In this document: positions 1 to 8,197 of the stretch, in pieces
How the letters are laid out: each line of letters starts with the position of its first letter
Position numbering within the stretch: the first letter of the stretch is position 1
DNA from: Actinomycetes bacterium
GTDB taxonomy: Bacteria > Actinomycetota > Acidimicrobiia > Acidimicrobiales > RAAP-2
Length of the DNA stretch: 13,664 bases
NCBI GenBank assembly: GCA_021850345.1
Contig: JAJZMN010000163.1
Coordinates: 1 to 13,664 of the forward strand
Direction of reading: 5' to 3'
Made by a program: the position numbers and the translations under genes
Notes under the pieces: model-generated
Databases searched by the model: none
What the model saw: the letters and a program-made list of their open reading frames with translations, nothing else
What the model was told of the DNA's origin: nothing

Positions 1-1011
1 GGCATCCTCGACGGGCTCGCAGACGCCTTCGGGCGCGCGCGGCGCGCGCGGACCGAGCTCTCCGGCTACGCCGAGCACCAGCTCGTGACGACGTACCTCG
101 CCTCGACGACCGGTCTCCGTCGCCGTCACGTGCAGCCGACGGGGTCGTTGCAGCTCGTCGGACGGCGGGAGGGTCGCTCCGCGTGGGCCGGCGTCGGCAC
201 GGCCACCTTCGGCGACGTCTGCATCGAGGAGCTCGAAGCCGCCGTCACCCGAGGCCTCGACTGGGCACGCACCACGGTGGACGTCCCCGCCGGTCGATAC
301 GAGGTGCTGCTGCCCCCGAGCGCCGTGGCCGACCTCATGATGTTCGTCGTCGGTGCCGCCGGCACCACGGACGCCGAAGAAGGACGGACGGTCTTCTCCA
401 AGGCGGGCGGGGGCACCCGGATCGGTGAGCGTCTCGCCGAGCTGCCCTTCGACCTGTGGAGCGACCCGCACGCCCCCGGCATCGAGTGCGCGCCCTTCCT
501 GGCGACGCCCTCGTCGGGCGCCGACGTGTCGGTGTTCGACAACGGCCTACCCCTCACGCGTACCGACTGGCTCCGCGCGGGCCGCCTCGAGCGGCTCCTG
601 TGCCACCGCGCGGGCGCGTCGCGGCGCCACGTGGCGCCAACCGCCCCCATCGACAACATCGTGCTCGGCGTGCCGGGCGCCGCTGGGTCGCTCGAGGACC
701 TGGTCGAACGCACCGAGCGCGGGCTGCTGCTCACGTGCTTGTGGTACCTGAGAGAGGTCGACCCCAAGACGCTCCTGCTGACGGGCCTCACCCGCGACGG
801 CGTCTACGTCGTCGAAGACGGCGAGGTGGTCGGGGCCGCCAACAACTTCCGGTTCAACGAGAGCCCGATCGACTGCCTTGCCCGCGCGACGGAAGCGACC
901 GAGACGGTGCGGACTCTCGGCCGCGAGGGTGCAACCTGGATGAGCCGAAGCGCGATGCCCGCGCTGCGCGTCCCTGGCTTCAACATGTCATCGGTGAGCC
1001 AGGCGGTCTGA
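1..1011 (+). CDS. TldE/PmbA-family protein (3' part; 5' end outside window)
   Basis: The frame is open from base 1, so this is a 5'-truncated gene with 336 residues visible; the GTG at 85 is an internal valine codon, not the start. The protein resembles the C-terminal two thirds of the TldD/PmbA family, which with its partner forms a cytoplasmic metalloprotease acting on peptides such as modified peptide precursors. Seen: the C-terminal barrel region, with [11 protein letters not shown], a glycine-rich GAGGG-like stretch, [12 protein letters not shown], and the typical tail [18 protein letters not shown], then NFRFNESP near the end. No HExxxH zinc motif is visible in the part where TldD carries it, which favours the TldE/PmbA partner subunit; in other genomes a tldD gene usually lies just upstream. 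The gene ends inside the convergent oxidoreductase gene (32-nt 3' overlap). Family is fairly sure; subunit type is inferred. Confidence 0.8.
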   Translation, partial: GILDGLADAFGRARRARTELSGYAEHQLVTTYLASTTGLRRRHVQPTGSLQLVGRREGRSAWAGVGTATFGDVCIEELEAAVTRGLDWARTTVDVPAGRYEVLLPPSAVADLMMFVVGAAGTTDAEEGRTVFSKAGGGTRIGERLAELPFDLWSDPHAPGIECAPFLATPSSGADVSVFDNGLPLTRTDWLRAGRLERLLCHRAGASRRHVAPTAPIDNIVLGVPGAAGSLEDLVERTERGLLLTCLWYLREVDPKTLLLTGLTRDGVYVVEDGEVVGAANNFRFNESPIDCLARATEATETVRTLGREGATWMSRSAMPALRVPGFNMSSVSQAV

Positions 1012-1996
1012 GCCCGTCCCACGCGCCGGCAACCAGCGCGAAGGAGCGGAGGCGGTCCTCGAGCGAGTGCACCCGGGTGGTCACCATGAGCTCGTCGGCC
1101 TCGGTCCACGCGAGCAGCGAGTCGAGCCCCGCACGCACGTCGTCGGGGTCGCCGACGACGTGCGTGGCCGTGATCTGGTCCACGACGGCGCGCTCTTCGG
1201 GCGTGTAGGGATACGCCGCAGCGGTCTCGGGGCTCGGCAGTGGCGCGAGCCGGTTGGCCCGAAGCATGAGCGAAGAGAGGGCTGACGGGCCGGCGACCCA
1301 TCGCGCCTCTTGGGCGCTCGGTGCGCAGACGACGGCGATCGCCACCATCACGTACGGCGCGTCGAGCACCGATGATGGCCGGAAGGACTCGCGATATCGC
1401 GCGAGTGCCGGCTCCGTCGCGCCCGGGCTGAAGTGGTGGGCGAAGGAGAACGGGAGCCCGAGATGGCCGGCGAGCTCGGCCGAGAAGAGGCTCGACCCGA
1501 GCAGCCACAGCTCGGGCAGGTACCCGAGCCCGGGCATCGCCCGCGGGCGCTCGACGCCCCCAGTGAAGTAGCCGATGAGCTCGATGAGGTCCTCGGGGAA
1601 GTGCTCGGCGCCCAGCCCGCCAGTCCGGCGCAGCGCCCGCGCCGTGTGATGGTCGGTCCCTGGCGCCCGCCCGATGCCCAGGTCGATGCGGCCGGGATGC
1701 AGGGCCTCCAAGGTGCCAAACTGCTCGGCCACGACGAGGGGGGCGTGGTTCGGCAGCATCACACCGCCCGATCCCACCCGCACAGTGGCGGTCGCCGCGG
1801 CGAGGTGCGCGATCAGCACGGCGGGCGCCGAGCTCGCGACGGCCGGCATGCCGTGGTGCTCGGCCACCCAGAGCCGGTGGTAGCCGAGCCGTTCCGCGTG
1901 GCGGGCGAGCTCGGTCGTCTCGGCGAGTGCCTGCGCGGGGGTCGAGCCCTCCGCGACGGTCGCGAGGTCGAGCACGGAGAGCGGGGGTCGAGCCAT
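980..1996 (-). CDS. LLM-class flavin-dependent oxidoreductase (luciferase family, group 1)
   Basis: A 338-residue protein of the bacterial luciferase-like monooxygenase superfamily, a cytoplasmic TIM-barrel enzyme expected to use FMN (or F420 in some actinobacterial members) on an unknown substrate. Seen: N-terminal strand [12 protein letters not shown], then [38 protein letters not shown] and [16 protein letters not shown]. These are the signature blocks of the group-1 subfamily (MsnO8/YhbW-like). Length fits the family. I chose the ATG at 1996 because homology begins there; the open frame continues 25 codons upstream to 2071 with low-complexity proline-rich sequence and would invade the leader of the divergent peptidase gene. 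The stop lies inside the convergent TldE-like gene. It is monocistronic in this window. Substrate cannot be told from sequence. Confidence 0.88.
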   Translation of the reverse strand: MARPPLSVLDLATVAEGSTPAQALAETTELARHAERLGYHRLWVAEHHGMPAVASSAPAVLIAHLAAATATVRVGSGGVMLPNHAPLVVAEQFGTLEALHPGRIDLGIGRAPGTDHHTARALRRTGGLGAEHFPEDLIELIGYFTGGVERPRAMPGLGYLPELWLLGSSLFSAELAGHLGLPFSFAHHFSPGATEPALARYRESFRPSSVLDAPYVMVAIAVVCAPSAQEARWVAGPSALSSLMLRANRLAPLPSPETAAAYPYTPEERAVVDQITATHVVGDPDDVRAGLDSLLAWTEADELMVTTRVHSLEDRLRSFALVAGAWDGLRPPGSPMTC

Positions 1997-2043
1997 ACCG
2001 TGTACCAACACACCGCAGCTCGCCGGGCTTCCCGGCGCTCCGG

Positions 2044-2049
2044 TAGGGT
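2044..2049 (+). promoter_or_regulatory. Possible -10 box (TAGGGT) for the M20 peptidase gene
   Basis: TAGGGT lies 50 nt before the GTG start in the 102-bp divergent gap. It matches the TAnnnT actinobacterial -10 pattern, but I see no convincing -35 at the right distance. Weak evidence. Confidence 0.25.
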
Positions 2050-2098
2050 CCGGACGCGCCGGAGGGGGCACCTACGCCGAGGACCAGAGGAGACGCGC

Positions 2099-3526
2099 GT
2101 GGCACATCCCGAGACGTACCCGAGGCTCGAGGAGTCCCTGCGCCGCTTGTGGGAGGAGGACGTCGTGCCGGCACTCAGTCACTACACGACGATCCCCTGC
2201 CTCTCCCCCGCCTTCGACGCCGACTGGGAGCACGACGGACACCTTGCCACGGCTGCGGCGCTGCTCGCGAACTGGGGTCGGACCCGTCGGGTGGAAGGGC
2301 TCTTTGTCGAGGTCGTGGCGTCGGCCGGGCGCACGCCCATCGTGCTGGCAGAGGCAGCTGGCACCAAGGGCGCGACCGGCACGGTGCTCATCTACGGCCA
2401 TCTCGACAAGCAGCCCCCCCTCGGGACGTGGCGCGAAGGTCTCGGGCCCTTCAGCCCCGTCCGCCTCGGTGAACGGCTCTACGGGCGGGGCACCGCGGAC
2501 GACGGGTACGCCTTCTTCGCGGCGCTCGGCGCGCTCGAGTCCCTCGACGCCGCGGGCACCCCACGACCACGGGTGGTGGTGCTCGTCGAAGCAAGCGAAG
2601 AAAGCGGCAGCCCCGACCTCGCTGCCCATCTGGACGCCCACTCCACGCGCCTCGGGCGCCCCGACCTCGTCATCTGCCTCGACTCGGGATGCCTCAGCTA
2701 CGACCGCCTCTGGCTCACCTCGTCGTTGCGGGGCAATCTCGTCGCCACCGTCGGCGTCCAGGTCCTCACCGAGGGGGTGCACAGTGGCAGCGCAGGCGGA
2801 GTCGTGCCGACATCCTTCCGCCTGCTACGCCGGCTGCTCGACCGCCTGGAGGACCCGGTCACCGGCGAGGTGCGCCTCGAGGAGCTCCGTGGCGACGTCC
2901 CCCCGCAGGTCGCGCAGGGCGCGGAAGGGGTCGACTGGCGAGCGGCCGATGTGTTTCCGGTCGTTCCCGGCCTCACGCTCGCCGGGCGCTCCGAGGCGGA
3001 GCGGCTCGTACGCCGATCCTGGCTGCCATCGCTGACGGTCACGGGCATCGACGGCATACCGTCGGTGCGCGACGGCGGCAACGTGCTTCGGCCCTCGACC
3101 ACGGTCAAGATCTCTCTCCGGCTCCCGCCCTCGATCGACGCGACACGCGCCGTGACCGCGCTCGAGCGCGTCCTCACCGACGACCCCCCCGAGGGCGCCG
3201 CCGTCTCGGTGCACGTGGAGACGCCCGCGAGCGGCTGGGTCGCGCCCGCCCTCGAGCACTGGGTGACCGACGCCTTCGCCGAGACCTCGATGGAAGTCTT
3301 CGGGAACCCGCCAGGCTCCCTCGGCGAGGGCGGCACCATCCCGTTCCTCGCCATGCTCGGTGCCCGCTACCCGGGCGTCCCCCTGGTCGCCACGGGTGTG
3401 CTCGGCCCGGGGAGCAACGCGCACGGCCCAAACGAGTTCCTCCACCTGCCGATGGCAGAGGCCGTGACCGCCGCGACCGCGCGGCTCCTGGCAGCGACCG
3501 CGACACGCTCGAGACCACCGGGTTAG
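2099..3526 (+). CDS. M20-family zinc metallopeptidase (CNDP/DapE-like)
   Basis: A 475-residue di-zinc exopeptidase/amidohydrolase of the M20 family, expected in the cytoplasm. Metal and catalytic residues are visible in the usual order: H101 and D103 in YGHLDKQP, D134 (bridging metal ligand) in GRGTADDG, catalytic E167 and ligand E168 in VEASEESGSP, D195 in CLDSG, and H442 in NAHGPNEF. The dimerisation-domain histidine block EGVHSGSAGG (around residue 225) is also present and is typical of the carnosine-dipeptidase-like branch. One oddity is DDGYAFF where many members have DDKGG. I chose GTG 2099: a strong Shine-Dalgarno (AGAGGAGA, 2086-2093) stands five bases before it, and homology starts there, although the frame is open back to 1433. 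Substrate unknown; likely a dipeptidase or N-acyl amino-acid hydrolase. Confidence 0.9.
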   Translation: MAHPETYPRLEESLRRLWEEDVVPALSHYTTIPCLSPAFDADWEHDGHLATAAALLANWGRTRRVEGLFVEVVASAGRTPIVLAEAAGTKGATGTVLIYGHLDKQPPLGTWREGLGPFSPVRLGERLYGRGTADDGYAFFAALGALESLDAAGTPRPRVVVLVEASEESGSPDLAAHLDAHSTRLGRPDLVICLDSGCLSYDRLWLTSSLRGNLVATVGVQVLTEGVHSGSAGGVVPTSFRLLRRLLDRLEDPVTGEVRLEELRGDVPPQVAQGAEGVDWRAADVFPVVPGLTLAGRSEAERLVRRSWLPSLTVTGIDGIPSVRDGGNVLRPSTTVKISLRLPPSIDATRAVTALERVLTDDPPEGAAVSVHVETPASGWVAPALEHWVTDAFAETSMEVFGNPPGSLGEGGTIPFLAMLGARYPGVPLVATGVLGPGSNAHGPNEFLHLPMAEAVTAATARLLAATATRSRPPG

Positions 3527-3529
3527 GCT
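3500..3529 (+). promoter_or_regulatory. Possible promoter for the GAF/SpoIIE phosphatase gene
   Basis: TAGGCT at 3524-3529 overlaps the stop codon of the peptidase gene and is preceded by GCGACA (3500-3505) with an 18-nt spacer. The -35 match to TTGACA is four of six. The downstream gene could instead be read through from the peptidase gene. Confidence 0.3.
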
Positions 3530-3587
3530 CGCACGTGGCATACGACGCCGGCACTGGGTGCAGCGCGCGCTGCGATCGGGCCACCCG

Positions 3588-5969
3588 ATGACCACGTCGG
3601 ACTCGTCCTCGCCTGCGACGGGCCACCGGCCGACAGCGCCGGGTGAGGCAGCTGCGGTCCCGGCTCCGAGCCACGAGGCCCCAACCATCTTCGAATGGCC
3701 GCCCGAGTCGCAAGGGCTCGCCCGCCGCCAGTTGGACATCGAGCAGCTGCTCGCGGTCGAGCGCACCGCGATGTCGGTCGTCGAGCCCGTCACCCACCTG
3801 TGGCGCCAGCTCGCGACCACCACCGATGCGGCGGTCACCCCGCGCTCGTTGGACGCCGCGCTGAGAGACGCCCTGGCGACCATGAGCCGCCTGCTCTCGG
3901 TGAACACCGTGGCGCTGCTCTTGGCAAACGAAGACGCCTCGGAGCTCGTCGTCCGCTTCGCCATCGGCCTCAGCGAGGACCTGACCATCGGCATCGGCAT
4001 CCGGGCTGGCGAGGGGATGGCCGGCACGGTGCTCGCGAGCCGCCAGCCGCTCGTGGTCGGCGACATCTCGAAGATCCACATCGTCAACCCCGTCCTGCGC
4101 AACAGCGGTCTGAAATCGGTCGCCGCAGTGCCTCTGCTCAGCGCAGGGCATGCCCTCGGCGTCTTCTACGCGGCGAGCTACGACGCCGATCGCTTCACGA
4201 CCGCGGATGCCGACCTGCTCCAGATGGTCGCCGACAGACTCGCCGCAGCACTCGACCGAGTGCGCCTCTTCGAGCGCGAACGCGACGCGCGTCGCGAGGC
4301 ACAGCAGCTCGCAGCACGCACGCTGCGGATGCAGCGCATCACGGCCGAGCTTGCGAGCGCCCACAGCGCGCACGAGGCCGCCGGCGTCCTCGTCGATGCA
4401 TTCGCGGACGATGCGTCGGCATGGCGAGCCGTGTGGCTACGCACCGGCGACGAGCTCGAGCTGGCCGCGAGCTCTGGGGCGATGCCTGCCGAGTGGCAAC
4501 GTGGCGTTCCGGCGCAGGTCGCCGAGGTCGTCGCACGGCGTCTCCCTGCGTTCGTCGACGACGCGCCGTCCCATGCACTCGTCCCGGTCCTTTCGGACGA
4601 CGACTGCGTGGCCGCGCTCGCGCTCGGCTTCGACGGGCACCACGAATTCACGACGTCCGAGCGCGAGGACCTCACGGCGATTGCAGGACAGGCCTCGCAG
4701 GCGTTCGACCGCGCCCGTCTCGCCGCCGCGCAGCATCGAGCGGCGGAGCGAGCGACCTTCTTCGCTCGAGCAGCACAGCTGCTCGCCGAGGCCGGGGATC
4801 TTTCGGATACCCTCGAGCGGCTCGCCGACCTCGCGGTCGGCGTCCTCGGCGAGATCTGCCTCCTCGACGTCGTCGGCGAGGACGGACAGATCGCGCGCAT
4901 GGCCGCCAAGCATCGCGACCGTGCGCGCCAGCCGCTGGTCGACCGGCTCCGGACCGAGTTCGCGCCGGATCCGAGAGGCGAGCACCCCGCGGTGAGCGCC
5001 ATCGCCGAGGGCAGGGCGAGCTGGGCGGCCCACACGACGGACGCCCTGCTCCGTGCCACGACGGTGAGCAAGGAGCACTTCGCTCTCGTCAAGTCGCTCC
5101 ACTTCCGTTCCTATCTGACCGTACCGCTCGTCGCCGAGGAGCGTGTCGTGGGCTCGCTGACCTCGATCTCGACGACCCGTAGCTTCGGGCGCGACGACAT
5201 GGCGTTCGCACAGGAGCTCGCCACGCACGTGGCGGCAGTCGTCGACAACGCCCGGCGCTACGAGTCCGCCTTCCGGACCTCCCGGATCCTCCAGTCGAGC
5301 CTCCTGCCGCCCCGGCTTCCGTCCGTCGCGGGGGTGGCGATCGAGACGCGCTATCTGACCGCCAACCGCGGCCTCGAAGTCGGCGGCGACTTCTACGATG
5401 TCATCGCGTTGCCCTCGGGAGTCGTCGTCTTCTCGGTCGGCGACGTCGGCGGACATGATCGGGGGGCGGCAGCCCAGATGGGCCACCTTCGAAGTGCTGC
5501 TCGCGCCCTCGCTGCGCAGGCGACCCGTCCGGCGCACCTCATCGCCTCGCTTCGCTCTTGCTGGCAGCTCCTCGGCTTCGAGCGGATCGCGACCATGGTC
5601 ACCGGCTTCCTCGACCCGCGTGGTGGCGGCGTGGTCATCGCGTCTGCGGGCCACTATCCTCCCCTGCTCGTCTCCCTTGACGGGGCGGACTTCCTCCCGC
5701 TCTGCCCGAGCCCTCCACTCGGGATCGACGGCCAGCCGCCCGAGGAGTGGCACGGGAGGCTCCGACCCGGCGACGTCCTTCTGGGCTACACCGACGGCGC
5801 GATCGACGAACGGCGGACAGGGAGCGAGGCGAGCATGGCCCGCCTGTCATCGGTCGCTGTCGCTGGTGACCGCACGCCCAGAGCCGTGTGCGACCGGGTG
5901 GTTGCGATGCTGGCGCCAGAGCGCTCCGACGACGTGGCGCTCCTCGCGCTCGCGCTCGATCCACGCTGA
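3588..5969 (+). CDS. Multi-GAF SpoIIE/PP2C-type serine/threonine phosphatase
   Basis: A 793-residue soluble sensor phosphatase of the RsbU/RsbP/SpoIIE type; such enzymes dephosphorylate STAS anti-anti-sigma proteins and thereby release a sigma factor. Seen: a variable N-terminus (1-55), GAF 1 (about 84-222, clearest, with the GIRAGEGMAGTV and VAAVPLL blocks), a degenerate GAF-like region (about 260-385), GAF 3 (about 395-555, ending in a helical linker), then the phosphatase domain (about 565-793). Metal-binding motifs are present: GGDFYD (D601, D604), GDVGGHD (D619), YTDG (D736) and SDDV (D781, D782); only the usual GDVSGHG is altered to GDVGGHD. No membrane segment. ATG 3588 was chosen; GTG 3558 would add ten residues and neither has a clear Shine-Dalgarno. 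The input sensed by the GAF domains is unknown. A plausible target is the STAS protein at 9289. Confidence 0.9.
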   Translation: MTTSDSSSPATGHRPTAPGEAAAVPAPSHEAPTIFEWPPESQGLARRQLDIEQLLAVERTAMSVVEPVTHLWRQLATTTDAAVTPRSLDAALRDALATMSRLLSVNTVALLLANEDASELVVRFAIGLSEDLTIGIGIRAGEGMAGTVLASRQPLVVGDISKIHIVNPVLRNSGLKSVAAVPLLSAGHALGVFYAASYDADRFTTADADLLQMVADRLAAALDRVRLFERERDARREAQQLAARTLRMQRITAELASAHSAHEAAGVLVDAFADDASAWRAVWLRTGDELELAASSGAMPAEWQRGVPAQVAEVVARRLPAFVDDAPSHALVPVLSDDDCVAALALGFDGHHEFTTSEREDLTAIAGQASQAFDRARLAAAQHRAAERATFFARAAQLLAEAGDLSDTLERLADLAVGVLGEICLLDVVGEDGQIARMAAKHRDRARQPLVDRLRTEFAPDPRGEHPAVSAIAEGRASWAAHTTDALLRATTVSKEHFALVKSLHFRSYLTVPLVAEERVVGSLTSISTTRSFGRDDMAFAQELATHVAAVVDNARRYESAFRTSRILQSSLLPPRLPSVAGVAIETRYLTANRGLEVGGDFYDVIALPSGVVVFSVGDVGGHDRGAAAQMGHLRSAARALAAQATRPAHLIASLRSCWQLLGFERIATMVTGFLDPRGGGVVIASAGHYPPLLVSLDGADFLPLCPSPPLGIDGQPPEEWHGRLRPGDVLLGYTDGAIDERRTGSEASMARLSSVAVAGDRTPRAVCDRVVAMLAPERSDDVALLALALDPR

Positions 5970-6041
5970 CCCGAGCACCCCGGTGCCGAGCCACGCGTCG
6001 TTCCCGCGCGTCCTCAGGGCGCTGCGCTGCTTCTCATCGCG

Positions 6042-6067
6042 GTGACGCACCCACGAGAAATGGGTAA
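6042..6067 (+). promoter_or_regulatory. Possible SigB/SigF-like stress promoter for ku
   Basis: GTGA (6042-6045), 16-nt spacer, GGGTAA (6062-6067). The -10 block fits the GGGTA consensus of the general-stress sigma family; the -35 matches GTTT at only its first two bases. It would start transcription near 6075 and give a leader of about 97 nt. Support comes mainly from the same spacing at the two sites around 9.04-9.16 kb. Confidence 0.35.
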
Positions 6068-6084
6068 GGACGACTTGGGGTGTT

Positions 6085-6110
6085 CTTCGGCACCCTCGCT
6101 TCGGCACCCT
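6085..6110 (+). repeat. 12-bp tandem direct repeat upstream of ku
   Basis: CTTCGGCACCCT occurs perfectly at 6085-6096 and 6099-6110, separated by two bases, so the copies are 14 bp apart. It lies between the proposed promoter and the ku start and may be an operator or a leader element. Confidence 0.75.
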
Positions 6111-6111
6111 G

Positions 6112-6140
6112 GAGACGGTCGGCCTTCCGCCGATCGTCTC
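6112..6140 (+). other. Hairpin in the ku leader
   Basis: The arms 6112-6122 (GAGACGGTCGG) and 6130-6140 (CCGATCGTCTC) pair over 11 positions with a single G-U wobble and a 7-nt loop. The hairpin ends 31 nt before the ku start and is not followed by a T-run. It could be a leader structure, a palindromic operator or a weak terminator for the upstream phosphatase gene. Confidence 0.6.
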
Positions 6141-6171
6141 GCCAGCCACGGGCGACCCACGGAGGCAAGCG

Positions 6172-7224
6172 ATGGCACGTCCCATCTGGACCGGAACCCT
6201 GGGGTTCGGGCTCGTGAGCGTGCCGACCGCGCTGTGCAGCGCGACGGAGGACCACAGCGTCCACTTCCACCAGCTCGAAGAGGGGACGGCCGACCGGATC
6301 CGCTATCGGCGGGTGAACGAGCGAACTGGCGAAGAGGTGACACGGGACCGCATCGTGCGCGGGCTCGACGTCGGTAGTGGCGAGTACCTGGTCCTCTCGG
6401 ATGACGAGCTCGACGCCATCGCGCCGCAGCGGTCCACGACCATCGAGATCGTCGACTTCGTGGACCTCTCGGAGATCGATCCGGTCTACTACGACACCAC
6501 GTACTACCTCGCGCCACGCGGCGATGCGGCCGCGCGGGCCTATGCGCTGTTGCGCGCCGCCATGGAACAGACCCAGAAGGTCGGCATCGCGCTCTTCGTC
6601 CTGCGGGGAAAGGAACGGGTCGTCGCCGTTCGCCCGCAGCGGCGGACGCTCGCGATGCAGACCATGTACTTCGCCGACGAGGTGCGCGACCCGCAGGTCG
6701 AGATCCCCGACCTGCCAGGGGAAGCGGCGCTCGGCGAGCGGGAGCTGACGGCGGCCTGCATGCTCATCGAGTCCCTCACGACGACCTGGGACCCGGCCCG
6801 CTACCAGTCGACCTACCGGCACCAGCTCCAAGAGCTGATCGATCGCAAGCGCCACGGCGAGACCATCGAGGTCGCCGCGCCGGCGCCTCAGCGCGCCGAG
6901 GTCGTCGACCTCGTCGAGGCGCTGCAGGCCAGCATCGACGCGTCCAATGCCCGGGCCCGCGGCACCCAGGCCCGTGGGGCCCGCGGCACCCATGCCCGGG
7001 CCCGCGGCAAGCGGGGGGGACGGGCGGCAGCTCGGCACGAGCGACGCGAAGATGCCACCCGCCGCACGACACCCGCGGCGCCCACCGAGGGGGATGTCGG
7101 CGCGATGACCAAGGCAGACCTGCGGGCCCTCGCGTCCGAGCTCGGCATCTCGGGCCGGTCACGCATGGCAAAGGACGAGCTCGAAGACGCCGTCCGGCGC
7201 GTGGCGGGGCGGCAGGCGTCCTGA
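6172..7224 (+). CDS. ku: Ku, non-homologous end-joining DNA end-binding protein
   Basis: A 350-residue bacterial Ku. It forms a homodimeric ring on double-strand break ends and recruits LigD-type polymerase and ligase. Seen: the family N-terminus MARPIWTGTLGFGLVSVP, the VHFHQLEEG and IRYRRVNERTGEEV blocks, EIVDFVDLSEIDPVYYD, KVGIALFVLRGKERVVAVRP, and the core end RYQSTYRHQLQELIDRK around residue 230. The core ends near 250. Next comes a basic ARG-repeat segment (about 260-285), then a SAP/Rho-N-like helical module near 312-346 (MTKADLRALASELGISGRSR), both expected to bind DNA. GGAGG at 6160-6164 supports the ATG. Ku is alone on its strand and converges on the polymerase-domain gene; no ATP-dependent ligase gene lies in the window. 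Confidence 0.97.
   Translation: MARPIWTGTLGFGLVSVPTALCSATEDHSVHFHQLEEGTADRIRYRRVNERTGEEVTRDRIVRGLDVGSGEYLVLSDDELDAIAPQRSTTIEIVDFVDLSEIDPVYYDTTYYLAPRGDAAARAYALLRAAMEQTQKVGIALFVLRGKERVVAVRPQRRTLAMQTMYFADEVRDPQVEIPDLPGEAALGERELTAACMLIESLTTTWDPARYQSTYRHQLQELIDRKRHGETIEVAAPAPQRAEVVDLVEALQASIDASNARARGTQARGARGTHARARGKRGGRAAARHERREDATRRTTPAAPTEGDVGAMTKADLRALASELGISGRSRMAKDELEDAVRRVAGRQAS
6947..7009 (+). repeat. GC-rich direct repeats encoding the Ku basic tail
   Basis: An 18-bp sequence (ATGCCCGGGCCCGCGGCA) is repeated perfectly at 6947-6964 and 6992-7009, 45 bp apart. A 16-bp part of it also occurs at 6977-6992. All copies are in frame and encode ARARGTQ / ARGARGTH / ARARGKR units, so copy number can vary without frameshift. 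Confidence 0.8.
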
Positions 7225-7228
7225 GGCC

Positions 7229-7271
7229 CGCGCAGGGCCCACCCGAGCCGTTGCCACGCAGGCCCTGCGCG
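7229..7271. terminator. Inverted repeat between convergent ku and polymerase gene
   Basis: CGCGCAGGGCC (7229-7239) and its perfect complement GGCCCTGCGCG (7261-7271) enclose a 21-nt loop in the 57-bp gap between two convergent stops. The position suits a bidirectional terminator, but there is no T-run on either strand, so it would depend on hairpin strength or Rho. Confidence 0.5.
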
Positions 7272-7281
7272 CCGTCAGCGC

Positions 7282-8145
7282 TCAGCCGCCGAGCAACGGT
7301 GAGAAGAGATCCCCGATCTCCTGCACCCGCTCGAGAACGTCGGTGTGCTCGAAGGCGAGCGCCGAACGCCCGGCGGCGCCGTCACTCACTTCATCCCACG
7401 TGACCGGCGTCGACACGGTCGGCCGGGGTCGGCCACGCAACGAGTACGGAGCCACCGTCGTCTTGGCCGCGTGGTTCTGGCTCCAGTCGATCAGCACCCT
7501 GCCCACACGGCGGTCCTTGCGCATATTGGACACCACGTCGCCTGGCGCCTCACGCTCCATCGACCGCGCGATGCGGTGCGCCTCATCCCTCACCTCTTCC
7601 CACGGTCTGGCGGGGCGCAGAGGCACGTAGAGCTGCAGCCCTTTCGATCCACTCGTCTTCGCATGGGGCTCGTACCCCTTGGCGCAGAGGACATCTCGCA
7701 GGCGGAGCCCCACCGCGCAGCACTCGCGCATCGACGCGGGGTCGCCCGGATCCAAGTCGAAGACCATGAGGTCCGCTGGCCCGTACCCACCGGTCGGGAC
7801 GCAGGAGCTCGCTCTCCACATGGGCGTGTGCAGCTCCAACGCTGCCAGATTGGCGGCCCAGACCAGGCTCGGGCGGTCGCAGAGCAAGACGTAGTGGACG
7901 ACCGCATCGCCTCCGCGAAGCCGACGGTCACCGTCGCGCCCACGTCGAGCCACGTCCACCGTTCGCACCCAGCCCGGAGACATGCTCCCGGCGTTCTTCT
8001 CGAAGAACGACGGGCCTGTCACGCCCTCCGGATAGCGACGGAAGGTCACGGGCCGGTCCGCGAGATGCGGGAGCAGCACCTGCGCGATCTCGGCGTAGTA
8101 GTGCACCACCTCGGCTTTGGTGACCCCGGCCGCCGGGTACAACAC
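7282..8145 (-). CDS. LigD-type polymerase/primase domain protein (NHEJ)
   Basis: A stand-alone polymerase domain of the archaeo-eukaryotic primase superfamily, as in the LigD polymerase module: it adds nucleotides at breaks held by Ku. Seen: LYPAAGVTKAEVVHYYAEIA, RPVTFRRYPEGV, FFEKNAGS, the metal-binding FDLDPGDP, SGSKGLQLYVPL and LIDWSQNHAAKTTVAPYSLR with the third catalytic Asp. All key residues are present, so it looks active. No ligase or phosphoesterase domain is attached. The first usual start in frame is GTG 8145 (287 residues), with no evident Shine-Dalgarno. However, conserved family residues continue upstream in the same frame, through IGVDGRDISLTNLDK (8190-8146), without any ATG, GTG or TTG before a stop near 8305. 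The true start is therefore unsettled. The gene overlaps or follows the DJ-1-like gene and is probably cotranscribed with it. Confidence 0.9.
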   Translation of the reverse strand: MLYPAAGVTKAEVVHYYAEIAQVLLPHLADRPVTFRRYPEGVTGPSFFEKNAGSMSPGWVRTVDVARRGRDGDRRLRGGDAVVHYVLLCDRPSLVWAANLAALELHTPMWRASSCVPTGGYGPADLMVFDLDPGDPASMRECCAVGLRLRDVLCAKGYEPHAKTSGSKGLQLYVPLRPARPWEEVRDEAHRIARSMEREAPGDVVSNMRKDRRVGRVLIDWSQNHAAKTTVAPYSLRGRPRPTVSTPVTWDEVSDGAAGRSALAFEHTDVLERVQEIGDLFSPLLGG

Positions 8146-8197
8146 CTTGTCCAGGTTCGTCAGGCTGATGTCGCGGCCGTCGACCCCGATGGGTGCG

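Noticed and set aside
1433..2098. N-terminal extension of the M20 peptidase
   Set aside because: The open frame runs back through the divergent oxidoreductase gene; no homology, and a good Shine-Dalgarno precedes GTG 2099.
804..2174. Long open frame on the minus strand over the oxidoreductase gene
   Set aside because: Arg/Pro/Ala-rich text without family motifs; it is the alternate frame of a well-supported gene, as expected at this GC content.
2825..4373. Minus-strand open frames opposite the peptidase and phosphatase genes
   Set aside because: No recognisable domain, and codon composition mirrors the plus-strand genes.
4437..5753. 438-codon minus-strand frame opposite the SpoIIE phosphatase
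   Set aside because: Charged low-complexity sequence with no motifs; the opposite strand has continuous GAF and PP2C motifs.
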